From: CAZEER01 sp964511215
GTDB taxonomy: Bacteria; Fidelibacterota; Marinisomatia; Marinisomatales; UBA1611
Assembly: GCA_964511215.1 (NCBI GenBank)
Contig: CAZEER010000082.1
Location: 1 to 8,848, forward strand
Reading direction: 5' to 3'
DNA: 8,848 nt
The translations under genes and the position numbers were made by a program. The notes below the pieces were generated by a model. It worked only from the letters and a program-made list of their open reading frames with translations. It did not search any database and had not been told where the DNA came from. This document shows positions 7,092 to 8,848 of the stretch, piece after piece (within the stretch, counting starts at the first letter, position 1; every line of letters starts with the position of its first letter).

Positions 7092-7107
7092 TTTTAATAA
7101 CATATTT

Positions 7108-7136
7108 TTGAAAACTTATGCTCTATCTATTAGATT
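7108..7136 (+). promoter_or_regulatory. Candidate sigma70-like promoter of the M14 peptidase gene
   Basis: TTGAAA (7108-7113) and TAGATT (7131-7136) are separated by 17 bases, matching the -35 and -10 consensus at 5/6 and 4/6 positions. Transcription would begin near 7143, giving a leader of about 54 bases. The spacer is AT-rich and the match may be accidental. Confidence 0.3.
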
Positions 7137-7144
7137 TTAGTCAA
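7115..7144 (-). promoter_or_regulatory. Candidate sigma70-like promoter of the catabolic operon
   Basis: On the minus strand TTGACT (7144-7139) is followed after 18 bases by CATAAG (7120-7115), matching consensus at 5/6 and 4/6. The start would fall near 7107, leaving a leader of about 55 bases that includes the inverted repeat at 7075-7091. A TATATT inside that repeat is an alternative -10 with a poorer -35. The site overlaps the opposite-strand candidate, so the two directions could compete. Confidence 0.25.
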
Positions 7145-7196
7145 TACTAAAGCGCTATATCTTTAAATCCTACTTATTATGTTACAAAACGTAAGC

Positions 7197-8848
7197 ATGA
7201 GAAAACAATTTTTCAAAAAAATATTATATGTTTTACAATTCTCTGTCGTTTTTTCTTCTAGTCTACAAACGCCAAAAGAATTTTTAGGATATGAACTAGG
7301 TGAAAAGTTTTCTTTTCACCATGATGCTATAAATTATTTTAAACATGTCTCTGAAATCGCAGAGCATATCAGCCTCGTTCAATATGGTGATACCTACGAA
7401 GGTAGGCCTCTTGTCACTGCAATTATAACTCATCCTAAAAATACAAAATCATTAGATGCAATTAGGATTCAACATTTAACCTCATCCGGTTTGGCTGAGG
7501 GTGAATCCATGGATAACGATTTAGCGATTGTATGGTTAAGCTATTCAGTCCATGGCAATGAATCCAGCTCAATGGAGGCAGCAATTAAAACTCTCTATTC
7601 TTTTGCGGACAAAACAAATAAAAAACATATAAAATGGTTGGAAAAAGTTGTATTAATTATCGACCCCTGTATTAATCCCGATGGAAGAGATAGATATGCT
7701 AATTATTACAGAATGACAAGCAATCACATTCCTGATATAGATGCAACTACACGCAGTCATAGAGAGCCATGGCCCGGAGGTAGAACAAATCATTATTATC
7801 ACGATTTAAATAGAGACTGGTGCTGGCAAAGTCAAAAAGAGACACAGGCAAGGATGAAACTATATAAAAAATGGATGCCTCACGTACATGTGGACTACCA
7901 TGAACAGTCCTATAATGATCCATACTACTTTGCACCTGCTGTTCAACCTTATCATCAATTAATTACAAATTGGCAAAAAGAATTTCAAGCCATCATTGGA
8001 AAAAATAATGCAGATTATTTTGATAAAAGCCAGCTTTTATATTTTAGGAATGAAGAATTCGATCTGCTATATCCCGGCTTTGGGGATACCTACCCAATCT
8101 TTAATGGAGCTTTGGGAATGACCTATGAAAAAGGTGGCAGCGGGGCTGGAGGAGTGGCTGTTAAAACATCAGCATCTGATACTCTTACATTAAAAGAAAG
8201 AATAGAACACCACTATCTTACAGGGGTGTCAACTGTTGAAGCTACTTATGAAAATGCAGATCGAGTAATCAGCGAGTTTAATAAATATTTTACAATTCCT
8301 TATTCAAATAAAAGTAACAGTTATCAAACCTATATAATCCCTAATAAAAACAATACAAATAAAATAAAGGATCTAACCCACCTATTAAAAATAAATGGTA
8401 TAGAATATGGTTTTCTTCAATCCAAAAAATCAAAAACTATAAAATCCGCCTTTAATTATAAAACAGGTAAAACAAAAACCGTGAAAATTACTGCGAAAGA
8501 TTTGTGTATACCTGTAAACCAACATCTTGGGATATTGACAAATGTTTTATTTGAACCAAAAACATTTCTTTCTGATACGCTAACATATGATATTACAGCA
8601 TGGTCTTTGCCGTATGTATACGGACTCGACGCTTACGCAACAGAAAAACAAATTGAAATAAATACATCTCGAGATACAGAATTTCCTAAAATAAAATACA
8701 ATCGGGATACGGATAATTATGGTTATTTATGCAAATGGGGATCAATAAATGAATTGCGATTTCTCGCAGAAATATTGAAAAATAAAGTAACCGTTCGAAT
8801 CGCTGAAAAATCTTTCACCCACAGTAATACTAATTATCAACCTGGGGC
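7197..8848 (+). CDS. Exported M14-family zinc carboxypeptidase-like metallopeptidase (3' end cut by window)
   Basis: The frame is open for 550 codons from the ATG at 7197 to the window edge with no stop, so the C terminus is missing. Residues 1-24 look like a signal peptide: MRKQFFKK, then a hydrophobic stretch ILYVLQFSVVF. The peptidase domain follows from about residue 29 (TPKEFLGYELG) to 330. Zinc ligands are His119 and Glu122 in VHGNESS, and His235 in VDYHEQS. NPDGR at 160-164, HDLNRDW at 202-208 and the catalytic Glu311 in MTYEKGGSG are present, so the enzyme should be active. Residues 350-550 match the long C-terminal extension of secreted M14 proteins (TAWSLPYVYGLDAY near 476-489). It likely trims peptides outside the cytoplasm. 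An in-frame ATG at 7179 would add six residues and has no better ribosome site. It is divergent from the operon, and a functional link is unproven. Confidence 0.9.
   Translation, partial: MRKQFFKKILYVLQFSVVFSSSLQTPKEFLGYELGEKFSFHHDAINYFKHVSEIAEHISLVQYGDTYEGRPLVTAIITHPKNTKSLDAIRIQHLTSSGLAEGESMDNDLAIVWLSYSVHGNESSSMEAAIKTLYSFADKTNKKHIKWLEKVVLIIDPCINPDGRDRYANYYRMTSNHIPDIDATTRSHREPWPGGRTNHYYHDLNRDWCWQSQKETQARMKLYKKWMPHVHVDYHEQSYNDPYYFAPAVQPYHQLITNWQKEFQAIIGKNNADYFDKSQLLYFRNEEFDLLYPGFGDTYPIFNGALGMTYEKGGSGAGGVAVKTSASDTLTLKERIEHHYLTGVSTVEATYENADRVISEFNKYFTIPYSNKSNSYQTYIIPNKNNTNKIKDLTHLLKINGIEYGFLQSKKSKTIKSAFNYKTGKTKTVKITAKDLCIPVNQHLGILTNVLFEPKTFLSDTLTYDITAWSLPYVYGLDAYATEKQIEINTSRDTEFPKIKYNRDTDNYGYLCKWGSINELRFLAEILKNKVTVRIAEKSFTHSNTNYQPG

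Noticed and set aside
7103..7110. TATTTTTG matching the Bacteroidota -7 motif TAnnTTTG on the plus strand
   Set aside because: No matching -33 TTG element lies at the right distance and the phylum is not established, so it is not called as a promoter.
7747..7935. Minus-strand 62-codon frame
   Set aside because: It lies opposite the catalytic part of the M14 peptidase and is explained as its shadow.
1..8848. tRNA, rRNA, CRISPR, insertion sequence or prophage features
   Set aside because: No direct repeat arrays, terminal inverted repeats with a transposase, or structured RNA patterns were seen. Nearly all the sequence is metabolic coding DNA.

Overview
The window is AT-rich (roughly mid-30s % GC by eye) bacterial DNA with densely packed genes. 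Two transcription units diverge from one short intergenic region. The aminotransferase, symporter and secreted M14 peptidase types, together with the base composition, suggest an uncultivated marine heterotroph, perhaps of the Bacteroidota/Marinimicrobia (FCB) side of the tree. No 16S, tRNA or marker gene is present, so this placement is a guess.

Positions 105-7051 on the minus strand form one tight operon of six genes, read from right to left: a class III aminotransferase resembling glutamate-1-semialdehyde aminomutase; a FAD-dependent DAO-family amine/amino-acid oxidase (PuuB-like); a sodium:solute symporter (SSS family); a 42-residue single-span membrane protein; an NAD(P)+ aldehyde dehydrogenase; and an omega-amino acid (beta-alanine type):pyruvate aminotransferase. 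Neighbouring genes are separated by 3-4 bases or overlap by 4 bases. The 42-residue gene starts at a TTG inside the stop of the symporter gene and ends in an ATGA overlap with the dehydrogenase gene, so it fills exactly what would otherwise look like a 121-base gap.

The combination reads as a catabolic unit for a nitrogen compound with a terminal or secondary amine. The symporter would import it, the flavoenzyme and aminotransferases would remove amino groups, and the dehydrogenase would oxidise the resulting (amino)aldehyde to an acid. The last aminotransferase could then act on an omega-amino acid such as beta-alanine or GABA. The substrate cannot be fixed from sequence. No gamma-glutamylpolyamine synthetase or hydrolase and no CoA-acylating semialdehyde dehydrogenase is present, so neither the textbook Puu route nor the textbook beta-alanine route is complete here. 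No regulator is encoded in the window.

Positions 7052-7196 are the divergent control region. It holds a perfect AT-only inverted repeat and weak sigma70-like promoter candidates for both directions. From 7197 to the right edge on the plus strand runs an exported M14 zinc carboxypeptidase-like protein, with zinc ligands and catalytic Glu intact and its C terminus cut by the window edge. Positions 1-104 lie downstream of the operon and show no convincing terminator.
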